The notes below the pieces were generated by a model. That model saw only the letters and a list, made by a program, of their open reading frames with translations. It was not told where the DNA came from and did not search any database. This document shows, piece after piece, positions 49,978 through 61,579 of a DNA stretch of 64,000 bases. The stretch is from Magicicada septendecula (taxonomy: Eukaryota; Arthropoda; Insecta; Hemiptera; Cicadidae). Within the stretch, counting starts at the first letter, position 1, and each line of letters opens with the position of its first letter. The DNA lies in the NCBI GenBank assembly GCA_034769895.1, contig CM068367.1, positions 314,339,986 to 314,403,985 on the forward strand, given 5' to 3'. The translations under genes and the position numbers were made by a program.

Positions 49978-52900
49978 ATTCGGCAAAATTGTGTAAATAT
50001 AAGCATGTTAATTATAAGGATTATATATTGTGTGAAATGTGTACTTTTAATTATGTAACTTGTGTGCCCGTTAATAATGTGTTCCCACCGGATGTCAGGG
50101 ATCCGTTGCTAGAATCCGGTCCCACGCGACAAAGGCCCGTGAGCGCGGCGTGTCCGGTGTTACACGCCTTTGTCAATAGCGTTCCCACGAGAATTCTGTT
50201 GGATACCGGTAGTGTTGTATCCGGCGTCAGTGAAAGGTTCCTGCGTACCAATAAAAAATATTTTCGTACGGCCCCATCACTCCCAATCAATCAATTTTAT
50301 ATACGAACCGCTACCGATACAAAAGAAAAAATTGACACTCAATATTATCTAACTATCATGCTAGACGAAGTGCAATTTGAAGTGTGTGTAGTGGCTATAA
50401 ACAATTTAATATGTGACATGTTATTGGGGGTAGATGTATTGGAACAAATACGTGCGGAAATTAACACCAGTGAACACTTATTAAAATGTACCATAGACAA
50501 TGTTAGTTACACTTTTAAATTGAACACACATACACACACACAAAATCATGGTGACCCAATTAAAATCACACGGCCACCAAAACAAGTAATTCACTATAAA
50601 GAATGTGAAGAGGGGGAGACCACCTTAGATTCCCGAACTGAACGGAGATTGTCGTCGCTGCAAGAAGAATTCAGCGATATCTTCAGTGAAGAACATTCAA
50701 TCTCGTCAGTGTATGAACACAGAATCCACCTCACAGAGCCAGAGAAGTTCATAAGGAGAATCTACCAGGTCCCTATAAAATACCAGGCCGAGGTCCAGCA
50801 GGAGATACAGCGGATGTTGGAAGAAGATATTATTGAAAGATCTAATAGCAGCTTCCTCAACCCACTGCTGGTCGTCCGCAAGAAGACTGGAGAGATCCGA
50901 CTCTGCCTGGATATGAGGAACTTAAACAGTCTCGTAGAGAAAGAGTTTGACTGCGCACCGACAGCGGAGGACCTCTTCATTAAATGTGAAGGAGCCAGGT
51001 ACCTCACGAAGCTAGATCTAACAGCAAGCTTCTGGCAAGTCCCGCTGTGTGAGCAAGATCGTAAGTATACAGCATTCATATTTAATAACAAATGCTATCA
51101 ACATAAGGTGGTACCTTTTGGCCTTAGCACGAGTCTCGCTGCGATTGTAAGATGCCTCGAGAGAGCTCTAGGACCTGAGGTAGACCCTTACACGGTAATA
51201 TTCGTGGATGACATCCTCGTGATATCCCGCACGTTGGAGGAACACTTCGAGCATCTGCGGAGCGTCTTCCAGAAGCTGAGGTTAGCAAACATCAAGCTCA
51301 AACTACACAAGTGCGAGTTTGTAAAGTCCCAAATGAAGTTCCTGGGACATATAATCTCAGCTACAGGTATCAGTACGGACCCAGAGAAGCTCAGGAGTAT
51401 TATGGAATTCCCGGTGCCCAAGAACCTCAAAGCACTGCGAGCATTCCTTGGACTCACGGGATATTACAGGAAATTTACCAGCAAATACGCAGAATATACA
51501 GTCCCGTTGCTACAGCTGGTACGCAAAAATATAAAGTGGAAATGGGGTTCTGAACAGAACGATGCGTTTGAGAGGGTTAAAGGCCTGTTCCAATCTAATT
51601 TACAATTGTTCCATCCACAGCAGGGTAGGAAGTACGTAATGTACACTGACGCTAGCGAGTACGCTATCGGCGCCGTGTTGCACCAAGAAGACGAACAAGG
51701 TAGTCTTCATGTTGTAGCATACGCCAATAGGACGCTCAAAGGCGCTGAGTTGCACTATTGTACTTCCGAGAAAGAAATACTCGCCATAATAAACGCACTC
51801 AGAAAATTCAGACACTACCTATACGGTACCCATTTCGAGATTCACACTGATAATCAGGCGTTATCGTTTATATTAAAATGTCGATTAGCAAATTCCCGAC
51901 TAACACGATGGGTGTTAGCTATTCAGGAGTACTCATTCACGATTAAATATTGCAAAGGATCAGAGAATACCACCGCAGACACTCTAAGTAGATATCCGCC
52001 TGTAGAAAAGGAGGAAGTATATGAAGCAGCTGACGACGAGTTGAGAGTGTTAAACATGCAATACACTGTCGCGCCTGAAGCTACTAATATGCTACAGAAC
52101 TTAGGACGCGAGCAGGACGATAACCTCGCACTCCTTGCTAAAAAGCTAATGTTAGCAGCTCACCCAAATCCTCACTATCTTATACAAGACAATATATTGT
52201 ATAAATTGTTACAGGGCGAATGGAAAGTGGTATTGTCTCCAGCGATGCTTGTGTGTATAACACAATCTTTACATATAAAAATGGCGCACGCATCTCCTGT
52301 AAAATGTGTCAAAATATTGCAGGAGGATTTTACAATAACCAACATGTACCGTAGGGTAAAGAAATTGCTAAAAACATGTTATCCATGCCAGACAGCGAAA
52401 GTACCAAACGTACACACTTACGTGCCCATGGCCAATGTGATAACGGAAGGTAAGGGACAGATGATCGCCATCGACTTTCTGGGACCATTACCCAAGGCTA
52501 CCAGAAATCTAAAACACATGGTAGTTTGCGTCGATGTGTTTACTAAAAAAGTTAGCCTTTATGCGATCCCTAGGCCCACCACAAAGTCCGTTTTAAATAT
52601 TATACTTAATAAGTATATCCCACAACATGGACCAATAAGGAACGTACTTAGTGACCAGGGAAAACAGTTCCAAAACAAACACTGGGCAGCCACCCTGGAA
52701 CGTAACGGTATCAAAGCAGTCCTAACCTCGATACGACGACCACAGGGAAACCTTGCCGAAAGGGTGAATCGGGAAATCGGTAAAATGTTCCGTATCTATT
52801 GCTATAAGGAACAAAGTAAATGGCCCGAGTTTTTACCATTCTTCGAAAAGGCAATAAATGAGAGTTATCATGATACCACGGAATACACACCAGCAGAATT

Positions 52901-53276
52901 AGACTCTGGAACCACGCCAGAGAGGTTTTGGGATAATTATTTAAGTAAGCCAAAGACTTATAATCTACCTCTGCCGGTGCAATGTAAAAATCAACTTGTG
53001 AGGGAAAGAATAGTTGAAAAAGGGCGAAAAAGGGCAGACAAATTTAATACGACGCATAAACTAACGAACTTTGTAGTAGGCGAGAAAGTATTGCTCAAGG
53101 CGAATCCTGTAGGCCGACGAGACATAAATGTGGCTGCAAAGTTCTTTCGTTTATATAATGGACCCTATCTGTTGGCTCAACAACTCGCACCTCACACGTT
53201 TATCGTTACGACGCTGGACCGAACGAAAACGATCGGTAAATTCCATGCGAGCTCTTTGAGAAAATACTTTGAGTAG
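49950..53276 (+). CDS. Family 2 pol polyprotein, unit 1 (protease, RT, RNase H, integrase)
   Basis: 1108 codons without a stop; the ATG is nominal, since pol of this group is usually made as part of a Gag-Pol product, and the frame overlaps the end of gag. Domains in order: protease ILLDTGS (DTG at 85-87) with DMLLGVDVL near 164; reverse transcriptase with LTKLDLTASFWQVPL, VPFGLSTSLA and FVDDILV (VDD at 419-421); RNase H with YTDAS (565), EKEIL and TDNQAL; integrase zinc finger H775, H780, C810, C813; integrase core D842, D902 and E937; and the C-terminal GPY motif at 1071. This order (RNase H before integrase) and the motifs place it in Ty3/gypsy. Fossil copy in an array; frame looks whole. 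Confidence 0.93.
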   Translation: MRIQQGRAINSAKLCKYKHVNYKDYILCEMCTFNYVTCVPVNNVFPPDVRDPLLESGPTRQRPVSAACPVLHAFVNSVPTRILLDTGSVVSGVSERFLRTNKKYFRTAPSLPINQFYIRTATDTKEKIDTQYYLTIMLDEVQFEVCVVAINNLICDMLLGVDVLEQIRAEINTSEHLLKCTIDNVSYTFKLNTHTHTQNHGDPIKITRPPKQVIHYKECEEGETTLDSRTERRLSSLQEEFSDIFSEEHSISSVYEHRIHLTEPEKFIRRIYQVPIKYQAEVQQEIQRMLEEDIIERSNSSFLNPLLVVRKKTGEIRLCLDMRNLNSLVEKEFDCAPTAEDLFIKCEGARYLTKLDLTASFWQVPLCEQDRKYTAFIFNNKCYQHKVVPFGLSTSLAAIVRCLERALGPEVDPYTVIFVDDILVISRTLEEHFEHLRSVFQKLRLANIKLKLHKCEFVKSQMKFLGHIISATGISTDPEKLRSIMEFPVPKNLKALRAFLGLTGYYRKFTSKYAEYTVPLLQLVRKNIKWKWGSEQNDAFERVKGLFQSNLQLFHPQQGRKYVMYTDASEYAIGAVLHQEDEQGSLHVVAYANRTLKGAELHYCTSEKEILAIINALRKFRHYLYGTHFEIHTDNQALSFILKCRLANSRLTRWVLAIQEYSFTIKYCKGSENTTADTLSRYPPVEKEEVYEAADDELRVLNMQYTVAPEATNMLQNLGREQDDNLALLAKKLMLAAHPNPHYLIQDNILYKLLQGEWKVVLSPAMLVCITQSLHIKMAHASPVKCVKILQEDFTITNMYRRVKKLLKTCYPCQTAKVPNVHTYVPMANVITEGKGQMIAIDFLGPLPKATRNLKHMVVCVDVFTKKVSLYAIPRPTTKSVLNIILNKYIPQHGPIRNVLSDQGKQFQNKHWAATLERNGIKAVLTSIRRPQGNLAERVNREIGKMFRIYCYKEQSKWPEFLPFFEKAINESYHDTTEYTPAELDSGTTPERFWDNYLSKPKTYNLPLPVQCKNQLVRERIVEKGRKRADKFNTTHKLTNFVVGEKVLLKANPVGRRDINVAAKFFRLYNGPYLLAQQLAPHTFIVTTLDRTKTIGKFHASSLRKYFE

Positions 53277-53863
53277 CATGGCGTTCCAAAGCGCGTCGCG
53301 ACGAAATAAAAAGACTTTAAAAAGATAAATAGTATTTAGAGTTAATAATAATTGTATTATAATAATTAAATTTAAAATAAATAATTTGTGTTTTATAATA
53401 TTAGTAATAATAATTATAGATAACTTGTGTATTAATAATAATGTTTTCCTAGCGCGATAAATAATAAGCGTATGCAACTGAGTGAACGAGCTCGCGGCAG
53501 GAAACAGTTACGTCACGCGTTAACGACTACCGGACCCACATTTGAAACTAGGTCAAGCAATTAGGCGCGCGCCCGGCGATAACGTTTTAAATACTGTCAG
53601 CAAATTCCTTTGCACACGTGCTACTGTTATAAACAAAGGCTACTACTCGTTTTAAAAACATTATACGCAATAAGTTGCAAATATGATAGTTTAATACATG
53701 TATTTAGAGTTAAATTGTATATAATGCAATAACATTAACACTTGTGTACGTGTCTTCAGAATAAGTAATACAATGTATAGGGAATAAGAATAATGATTAC
53801 AGAATATGTGTGTAATGATTAAGAAAAAAAAATAACTGTAATTATTACATTCATTTTTTTTTT
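53277..53863 (+). other. Family 2 3' untranslated tract
   Basis: No env-like or other sense frame between pol and the polypurine tract. AT-rich, with a GC-rich patch near 53485-53590. Same in unit 2 (60985-61571). Confidence 0.6.
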
Positions 53864-53871
53864 AAAGCGGG
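53864..53871 (+). other. Polypurine tract, family 2
   Basis: AAAGCGGG sits immediately before the LTR, after a T-rich run. The second copy is 61572-61579. In the family it primes plus-strand DNA synthesis. Confidence 0.6.
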
Positions 53872-55994
53872 TGTGGGAATATATAACGGAACCAAATATT
53901 AACTATTTGGGGTTATATGTTAACCGCATGCTGAAACCATATTTAAATAAAAATTAACAGTTAAAACTCCATTTGAATGTAGCGCATTGAAAATAATGCT
54001 GTGTAAAGCAACGCACACGTGGTCGTTATGTAATCAGTTCGCTGTACAAGGAAGCGACCACACCCAAACTGTCAATTAATAATATCTCGGAAACTAATAA
54101 TAAAGGCGAAATCTAACATAGCCAAAATGTTTGCCGAGATATTAATGATGACGTGTGCAAATTTGATGCAATATAATTAACAAATGTAAGAGTTAATTAA
54201 AATAATTAAATAACTTCTGTAAAAATAGAGATACAGTAAAGAGATTTTAGTATGTTATAAAGATAATAATTTGTGACAGATTGTATATTTTAGATTTCAC
54301 ACAACTTGATTTGCAACCAAGTTATTGCAAAATTAAATAAGTACAGGATATCCTTAGCGACAAAGTGGTTCCGCCGGATAATTATATATTAGATAATAAT
54401 TCTATTCTCCGTCTGTGGGAACCAGACTTCATTCTCACGGACTAAGGGAATTCTAAATTTTATGTGGTAGGGAGAGTGTTTCGACCAATGAAATCATTTC
54501 GTGCAGCCCCGGCCAGTGCGGTGTTTTCTGGTGGAAAAATCACTCTTCTGTCAGTACTCACGAAGTTAAGACGTAGTCCTTCGATCGTCTAGTAGCCAAA
54601 GTGGTGAAGATCAACAAGAAGACTCTACGTGGTCAACACACACGCAATTACGAACACACTAAGTACAGATCATCTGTATAGCTCGTAATTGTTGTGTAAA
54701 GGCGAGATACTCTTCAGGACATCAACCAAGCTTATTGTGTACTACCAGTTAGTCATAAGCACGCAAGAGATCCACCCGACTTCAAGACCAGACTTCAAGA
54801 ATACAGCAGAGAGGCCGTCTAAATTATTGGTTAACAGCGGACGAGCAGAGCGACCACTCGAACGAAGCACACACACACACGCTGACGTGCAACGTGCGAA
54901 TCGACGAGGGACAGGAAGCACTTCCAGCAGACAACAGCAGACGTTAAAATATTCACAAACAGCAGGGAAGCAGAGTGTTGCCGAATTTTGAACTCCACGA
55001 CCGAATCCAGCAGTTCTAAGCAGATTACTTTCTCTAACCAAGGACTCGAATCGACGAGGGACAAATCGGGACGACATCCTCTTCAGTAACAGGAAAGCAA
55101 AATCCATTTATTTATTTTTCAGATCAAATTTTCTATTTTTCAATTGAAACATTGTAATTCAAATAATTCAGGTGCCAAACAAAAAGCAAAGACTCTAGTA
55201 ATTAAAAAGTAAATTCGTTGTGATAATCTGTATAGCAGTTTAAGGCTTTAGTAAGTTATAGTTAAGAAATAGAAGTAGTATAAAAAAAGCGCTATACAAA
55301 TCTTAACTGACAATCTAATCTTAGATCATACTGCAGTAGATCAGAAGTAGAATCACTATAAATGAAATAACGTGAACTAGACTGTCACGTCTAATTTATT
55401 TTAATTAATTATTCTAATTAATTCCAGAGTTTTATATTTTGTTTCATGAACATTTAGATTCAAATTAATTAAATAAATTTAATTAAATTCAAATCAATTA
55501 ATAAAGTCAAATTTAAATTGCAATTAACTCGCAAAGAACGAGTTCAGTTTCTTTCAACTATTAAACAATCGAAAAACATCGATTCATTGTATAGACTATA
55601 AGAAAATTCATAAGATTATAACCATTCTATTCTTGTGTGTTGGTGGTGTAATAAACAACGTTTTATTACCCCATATAACAGTGTTTTATTGTTGTAAGAT
55701 AAAGCCTACCAGTCTCACAAAACTCTCCCCCTTTAAAGTAACCCATTTCGTGTGTTGTTGTAATAATTTGAGATTACTAGCTTGCGAACTTCAAATCCAA
55801 AATCCACACGCCCTAGTCGGAAGAATCTGCAAGATCAGACAGCAGGTGGGTACTCACACACAACATTACATTACAATAACGCAAAGTAGAAGTGTAGTTA
55901 TAAATGTCGCCCTGTACGTGGGGCCAGAAATTAAATTCAAGTTAAATTTAATTTTCACTTTAAAACAAACTTTGCTGTTTTAACTCGTAAAACA
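53872..55994 (+). repeat. Family 2 LTR 2
   Basis: 2123 bases, TGTGGG...AAAACA, preceded by the polypurine tract AAAGCGGG and followed by TGGCGTCCAAC. It serves as 3' LTR of unit 1 and 5' LTR of unit 2. Confidence 0.9.
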
Positions 55995-56127
55995 GCTGGC
56001 GTCCAACATAAATAATCCCCAAAGAGTTTTGTGACTGGTGTTCGTACAGCAGTAAAGTTATTGTGTGTATTTGAAGCTGTTCTGTGTATTTTAAATTGTG
56101 TATATTTGAAATTGCTGTGTATTTAAA

Positions 56128-57685
56128 ATGGAAACTGATAAAATGCTTAAACAGTTATTACAAGAAATTAAACAAAACGCAGCTAAAGCGGAACAAGCGA
56201 ATGCGGATTTGAAACGCGATTTAACGGAAAATATAAACGCAAAATTTGAACAGAGTGCAGCCAAAGCTGAGCTCAGTATAGCGGAAATAACTTCTAAAAT
56301 CGAAGCACAAAAAGTTAGTCTAACCGAAAAATTAGATCAAAGTAATGCTGACATAAACGCCGAGATTAAGCAAAGTAACAAAGAAAGTAGTAAAGAATTA
56401 ACTGCGAAAATAGACGAAAGCGTAACCGAGTTAACGGTGAAAGTCGCGGAAATCGCCGAAAAAGTAAATACGGTCGATACTAAAATCAATGAACGGTTTA
56501 AGGTTTTTGAGACCACAATGCAAAAATCGTTTATTGAACAAGTAACACGTATGGAGGGCCGGTTTAAGGAACACATAAGCCGTTGTGAAAAGCAAACACT
56601 AGAGGTTTCCAAAAAGGTGGAATCCCTAGAGGTAAAAATTCACGCGGACGTGACCGAAACACAACGACGAGTAGATAAATTAGACGCTTCAATTGTAGAG
56701 ACGCGGTCTAACATTGACTCTAATAAAGAGAGTGTTTTACAAACGTTAAGCGACGAGATTTTGAAAGTACGACAGGAGGTACGAAGAAGATCTGCTCCAA
56801 ATATTTTGGTACAAGGCCCTGTCGACGAGAAAAATCGCGTGTATTTTACGGGGGAAAATAACGAAAACCCCATTGAATTTTTATTAGCGTGTGAGAGTGA
56901 AATGGCTAGAGTAGGTTCCCGACTAGAAGATCAAGACAAAATACAGTGGGTGGTTAACGCAATGCGTGATTCGGCGCATGTTAAGTGGTATAACATTGTA
57001 CGCGATAGAGTGTCCACATACGCGGAGTTCAAACAAAAATTTGAAAGCCGGTACTGGAACTCGTATACCCAACGACTTCTGCGCAATGAACTGGAATATG
57101 GCCGTTTTGACAAAAAAAATGGGTATTACCGCTGAAAATTATATAATCCAGCAGGTCGAGCGCGCGAAGCATTTAACCCCAGCATTTGCGGAGATTGACA
57201 TAGTCACCAAGCTTGCCTACCATTTTAATCATAACATTAGAGTAGCTGTATTTACCCAGGGTATTCGCACGGTAGACGAACTCCTCATTCTAGTGTCCCA
57301 AAGTGAGACGGTTTTTGATTTTGGTGGGTGGCGTTATAATCCCGATTTTCGCCGAAATAATGAAGGGCAGAATACGCGACTACAGTACCATCAGCAAACG
57401 GATCAAAAACCGAGTACCAGTTCTACTCCACCCCAAACACCGTCAAAACAGCCAAATAAAACCTTTGAGTACAAGGGAAAACAAAATTTTAGTAGACCAA
57501 AGGGGCAGGGTAAGGGTAACGACGGGGCACAAATTAGAGCGATTCAAACGGTCGAATTAGCCAAAGCAGATACAACTGAAAAAGACAGCGATTCCCAAGG
57601 CAATAAAAATTCGAACAATAAATCGAAAAGTTACCAAGCTACAAAAAACGTGCCAAAATGCGCATCCAGCAAGGACGCGCTATAA
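56128..57685 (+). pseudogene. Family 2 gag region, unit 2
   Basis: The first frame is longer than in unit 1: 335 codons (to 57135) holding the coiled coil and the capsid-like segment in one piece. The basic Gln/Asn-rich stretch follows in an overlapping frame to 57685. Differences from unit 1 by eye are few (for example Leu to Ile in IAEITSK, His to Tyr in WNSYTQ). Confidence 0.72.
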
Positions 57686-60600
57686 ATTCGGCAAAATTGT
57701 GTAAATATAAGCATGTTAATTATAAGGATTATATATTGTGTGAAATGTGTACTTTTAATTATGTAACTTGTGTGCCCGTTAATAATGTGTTCCCACCGGA
57801 TGTCAGGGATCCGTTGCTAGAATCCGGTCCCACGCGACAAAGGCCCGTGAGCGCGGCGTGTCCGGTGTTACACGCCTTTGTCAATAGCGTTCCCACGAGA
57901 ATTCTGTTGGATACCGGTAGTGTTGTATCCGGCGTCAGTGAAAGGTTCCTGCGTACCAATAAAAAATATTTTCGTACGGCCCCATCACTCCCAATCAATC
58001 AATTTTATATACGAACCGCTACCGATACAAAAGAAAAAATTGACACTCAATATTATCTAACTATCATGCTAGACGAAGTGCAATTTGAAGTGTGTGTAGT
58101 GGCTATAAACAATTTAATATGTGACATGTTATTGGGGGTAGATGTATTGGAACAAATACGTGCGGAAATTAACACCAGTGAACACTTATTAAAATGTACC
58201 ATAGACAATGTTAGTTACACTTTTAAATTGAACACACATACACACACACAAAATCATGGTGACCCAATTAAAATCACACGGCCACCAAAACAAGTAATTC
58301 ACTATAAAGAATGTGAAGAGGGGGAGACCACCTTAGATTCCCGAACTGAACGGAGATTGTCGTCGCTGCAAGAAGAATTCAGCGATATCTTCAGTGAAGA
58401 ACATTCAATCTCGTCAGTGTATGAACACAGAATCCACCTCACAGAGCCAGAGAAGTTCATAAGGAGAATCTACCAGGTCCCTATAAAATACCAGGCCGAG
58501 GTCCAGCAGGAGATACAGCGGATGTTGGAAGAAGATATTATTGAAAGATCTAATAGCAGCTTCCTCAACCCACTGCTGGTCGTCCGCAAGAAGACTGGAG
58601 AGATCCGACTCTGCCTGGATATGAGGAACTTAAACAGTCTCGTAGAGAAAGAGTTTGACTGCGCACCGACAGCGGAGGACCTCTTCATTAAATGTGAAGG
58701 AGCCAGGTACCTCACGAAGCTAGATCTAACAGCAAGCTTCTGGCAAGTCCCGCTGTGTGAGCAAGATCGTAAGTATACAGCATTCATATTTAATAACAAA
58801 TGCTATCAACATAAGGTGGTACCTTTTGGCCTTAGCACGAGTCTCGCTGCGATTGTAAGATGCCTCGAGAGAGCTCTAGGACCTGAGGTAGACCCTTACA
58901 CGGTAATATTCGTGGATGACATCCTCGTGATATCCCGCACGTTGGAGGAACACTTCGAGCATCTGCGGAGCGTCTTCCAGAAGCTGAGGTTAGCAAACAT
59001 CAAGCTCAAACTACACAAGTGCGAGTTTGTAAAGTCCCAAATGAAGTTCCTGGGACATATAATCTCAGCTACAGGTATCAGTACGGACCCAGAGAAGCTC
59101 AGGAGTATTATGGAATTCCCGGTGCCCAAGAACCTCAAAGCACTGCGAGCATTCCTTGGACTCACGGGATATTACAGGAAATTTACCAGCAAATACGCAG
59201 AATATACAGTCCCGTTGCTACAGCTGGTACGCAAAAATATAAAGTGGAAATGGGGTTCTGAACAGAACGATGCGTTTGAGAGGGTTAAAGGCCTGTTCCA
59301 ATCTAATTTACAATTGTTCCATCCACAGCAGGGTAGGAAGTACGTAATGTACACTGACGCTAGCGAGTACGCTATCGGCGCCGTGTTGCACCAAGAAGAC
59401 GAACAAGGTAGTCTTCATGTTGTAGCATACGCCAATAGGACGCTCAAAGGCGCTGAGTTGCACTATTGTACTTCCGAGAAAGAAATACTCGCCATAATAA
59501 ACGCACTCAGAAAATTCAGACACTACCTATACGGTACCCATTTCGAGATTCACACTGATAATCAGGCGTTATCGTTTATATTAAAATGTCGATTAGCAAA
59601 TTCCCGACTAACACGATGGGTGTTAGCTATTCAGGAGTACTCATTCACGATTAAATATTGCAAAGGATCAGAGAATACCACCGCAGACACTCTAAGTAGA
59701 TATCCGCCTGTAGAAAAGGAGGAAGTATATGAAGCAGCTGACGACGAGTTGAGAGTGTTAAACATGCAATACACTGTCGCGCCTGAAGCTACTAATATGC
59801 TACAGAACTTAGGACGCGAGCAGGACGATAACCTCGCACTCCTTGCTAAAAAGCTAATGTTAGCAGCTCACCCAAATCCTCACTATCTTATACAAGACAA
59901 TATATTGTATAAATTGTTACAGGGCGAATGGAAAGTGGTATTGTCTCCAGCGATGCTTGTGTGTATAACACAATCTTTACATATAAAAATGGCGCACGCA
60001 TCTCCTGTAAAATGTGTCAAAATATTGCAGGAGGATTTTACAATAACCAACATGTACCGTAGGGTAAAGAAATTGCTAAAAACATGTTATCCATGCCAGA
60101 CAGCGAAAGTACCAAACGTACACACTTACGTGCCCATGGCCAATGTGATAACGGAAGGTAAGGGACAGATGATCGCCATCGACTTTCTGGGACCATTACC
60201 CAAGGCTACCAGAAATCTAAAACACATGGTAGTTTGCGTCGATGTGTTTACTAAAAAAGTTAGCCTTTATGCGATCCCTAGGCCCACCACAAAGTCCGTT
60301 TTAAATATTATACTTAATAAGTATATCCCACAACATGGACCAATAAGGAACGTACTTAGTGACCAGGGAAAACAGTTCCAAAACAAACACTGGGCAGCCA
60401 CCCTGGAACGTAACGGTATCAAAGCAGTCCTAACCTCGATACGACGACCACAGGGAAACCTTGCCGAAAGGGTGAATCGGGAAATCGGTAAAATGTTCCG
60501 TATCTATTGCTATAAGGAACAAAGTAAATGGCCCGAGTTTTTACCATTCTTCGAAAAGGCAATAAATGAGAGTTATCATGATACCACGGAATACACACCA

Positions 60601-60984
60601 GCAGAATTAGACTCTGGAACCACGCCAGAGAGGTTTTGGGATAATTATTTAAGTAAGCCAAAGACTTATAATCTACCTCTGCCGGTGCAATGTAAAAATC
60701 AACTTGTGAGGGAAAGAATAGTTGAAAAAGGGCGAAAAAGGGCAGACAAATTTAATACGACGCATAAACTAACGAACTTTGTAGTAGGCGAGAAAGTATT
60801 GCTCAAGGCGAATCCTGTAGGCCGACGAGACATAAATGTGGCTGCAAAGTTCTTTCGTTTATATAATGGACCCTATCTGTTGGCTCAACAACTCGCACCT
60901 CACACGTTTATCGTTACGACGCTGGACCGAACGAAAACGATCGGTAAATTCCATGCGAGCTCTTTGAGAAAATACTTTGAGTAG
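57658..60984 (+). CDS. Family 2 pol polyprotein, unit 2
   Basis: The translated 1108-residue product appears identical to that of unit 1, with all protease, RT, RNase H and integrase motifs at the same positions. Identity of two units over 3.3 kb points to very recent duplication, gene conversion, or a duplicated assembly. Confidence 0.93.
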   Translation: MRIQQGRAINSAKLCKYKHVNYKDYILCEMCTFNYVTCVPVNNVFPPDVRDPLLESGPTRQRPVSAACPVLHAFVNSVPTRILLDTGSVVSGVSERFLRTNKKYFRTAPSLPINQFYIRTATDTKEKIDTQYYLTIMLDEVQFEVCVVAINNLICDMLLGVDVLEQIRAEINTSEHLLKCTIDNVSYTFKLNTHTHTQNHGDPIKITRPPKQVIHYKECEEGETTLDSRTERRLSSLQEEFSDIFSEEHSISSVYEHRIHLTEPEKFIRRIYQVPIKYQAEVQQEIQRMLEEDIIERSNSSFLNPLLVVRKKTGEIRLCLDMRNLNSLVEKEFDCAPTAEDLFIKCEGARYLTKLDLTASFWQVPLCEQDRKYTAFIFNNKCYQHKVVPFGLSTSLAAIVRCLERALGPEVDPYTVIFVDDILVISRTLEEHFEHLRSVFQKLRLANIKLKLHKCEFVKSQMKFLGHIISATGISTDPEKLRSIMEFPVPKNLKALRAFLGLTGYYRKFTSKYAEYTVPLLQLVRKNIKWKWGSEQNDAFERVKGLFQSNLQLFHPQQGRKYVMYTDASEYAIGAVLHQEDEQGSLHVVAYANRTLKGAELHYCTSEKEILAIINALRKFRHYLYGTHFEIHTDNQALSFILKCRLANSRLTRWVLAIQEYSFTIKYCKGSENTTADTLSRYPPVEKEEVYEAADDELRVLNMQYTVAPEATNMLQNLGREQDDNLALLAKKLMLAAHPNPHYLIQDNILYKLLQGEWKVVLSPAMLVCITQSLHIKMAHASPVKCVKILQEDFTITNMYRRVKKLLKTCYPCQTAKVPNVHTYVPMANVITEGKGQMIAIDFLGPLPKATRNLKHMVVCVDVFTKKVSLYAIPRPTTKSVLNIILNKYIPQHGPIRNVLSDQGKQFQNKHWAATLERNGIKAVLTSIRRPQGNLAERVNREIGKMFRIYCYKEQSKWPEFLPFFEKAINESYHDTTEYTPAELDSGTTPERFWDNYLSKPKTYNLPLPVQCKNQLVRERIVEKGRKRADKFNTTHKLTNFVVGEKVLLKANPVGRRDINVAAKFFRLYNGPYLLAQQLAPHTFIVTTLDRTKTIGKFHASSLRKYFE

Positions 60985-61579
60985 CATGGCGTTCCAAAGC
61001 GCGTCGCGACGAAATAAAAAGACTTTAAAAAGATAAATAGTATTTAGAGTTAATAATAATTGTATTATAATAATTAAATTTAAAATAAATAATTTGTGTT
61101 TTATAATATTAGTAATAATAATTATAGATAACTTGTGTATTAATAATAATGTTTTCCTAGCGCGATAAATAATAAGCGTATACAACTGAGTGAACGAGCT
61201 CGCGGCAGGAAACAGTTACGTCACGCGTTAACGACTACCGGACCCACATTTGAAACTAGGTCAAGCAATTAGGCGCGCGCCCGGCGATAACGTTTTAAAT
61301 ACTGTCAGCAAATTCCTTTGCACACGTGCTACTGTTATAAACAAAGGCTACTACTCGTTTTAAAAACATTATACGCAATAAGTTGCAAATATGATAGTTT
61401 AATACATGTATTTAGAGTTAAATTGTATATAATGCAATAACATTAACACTTGTGTACGTGTCTTCAGAATAAGTAATACAATGTATAGGGAATAAGAATA
61501 ATGATTACAGAATATGTGTGTAATGATTAAGAAAAAAAAATAACTGTAATTATTACATTCATTTTTTTTTTAAAGCGGG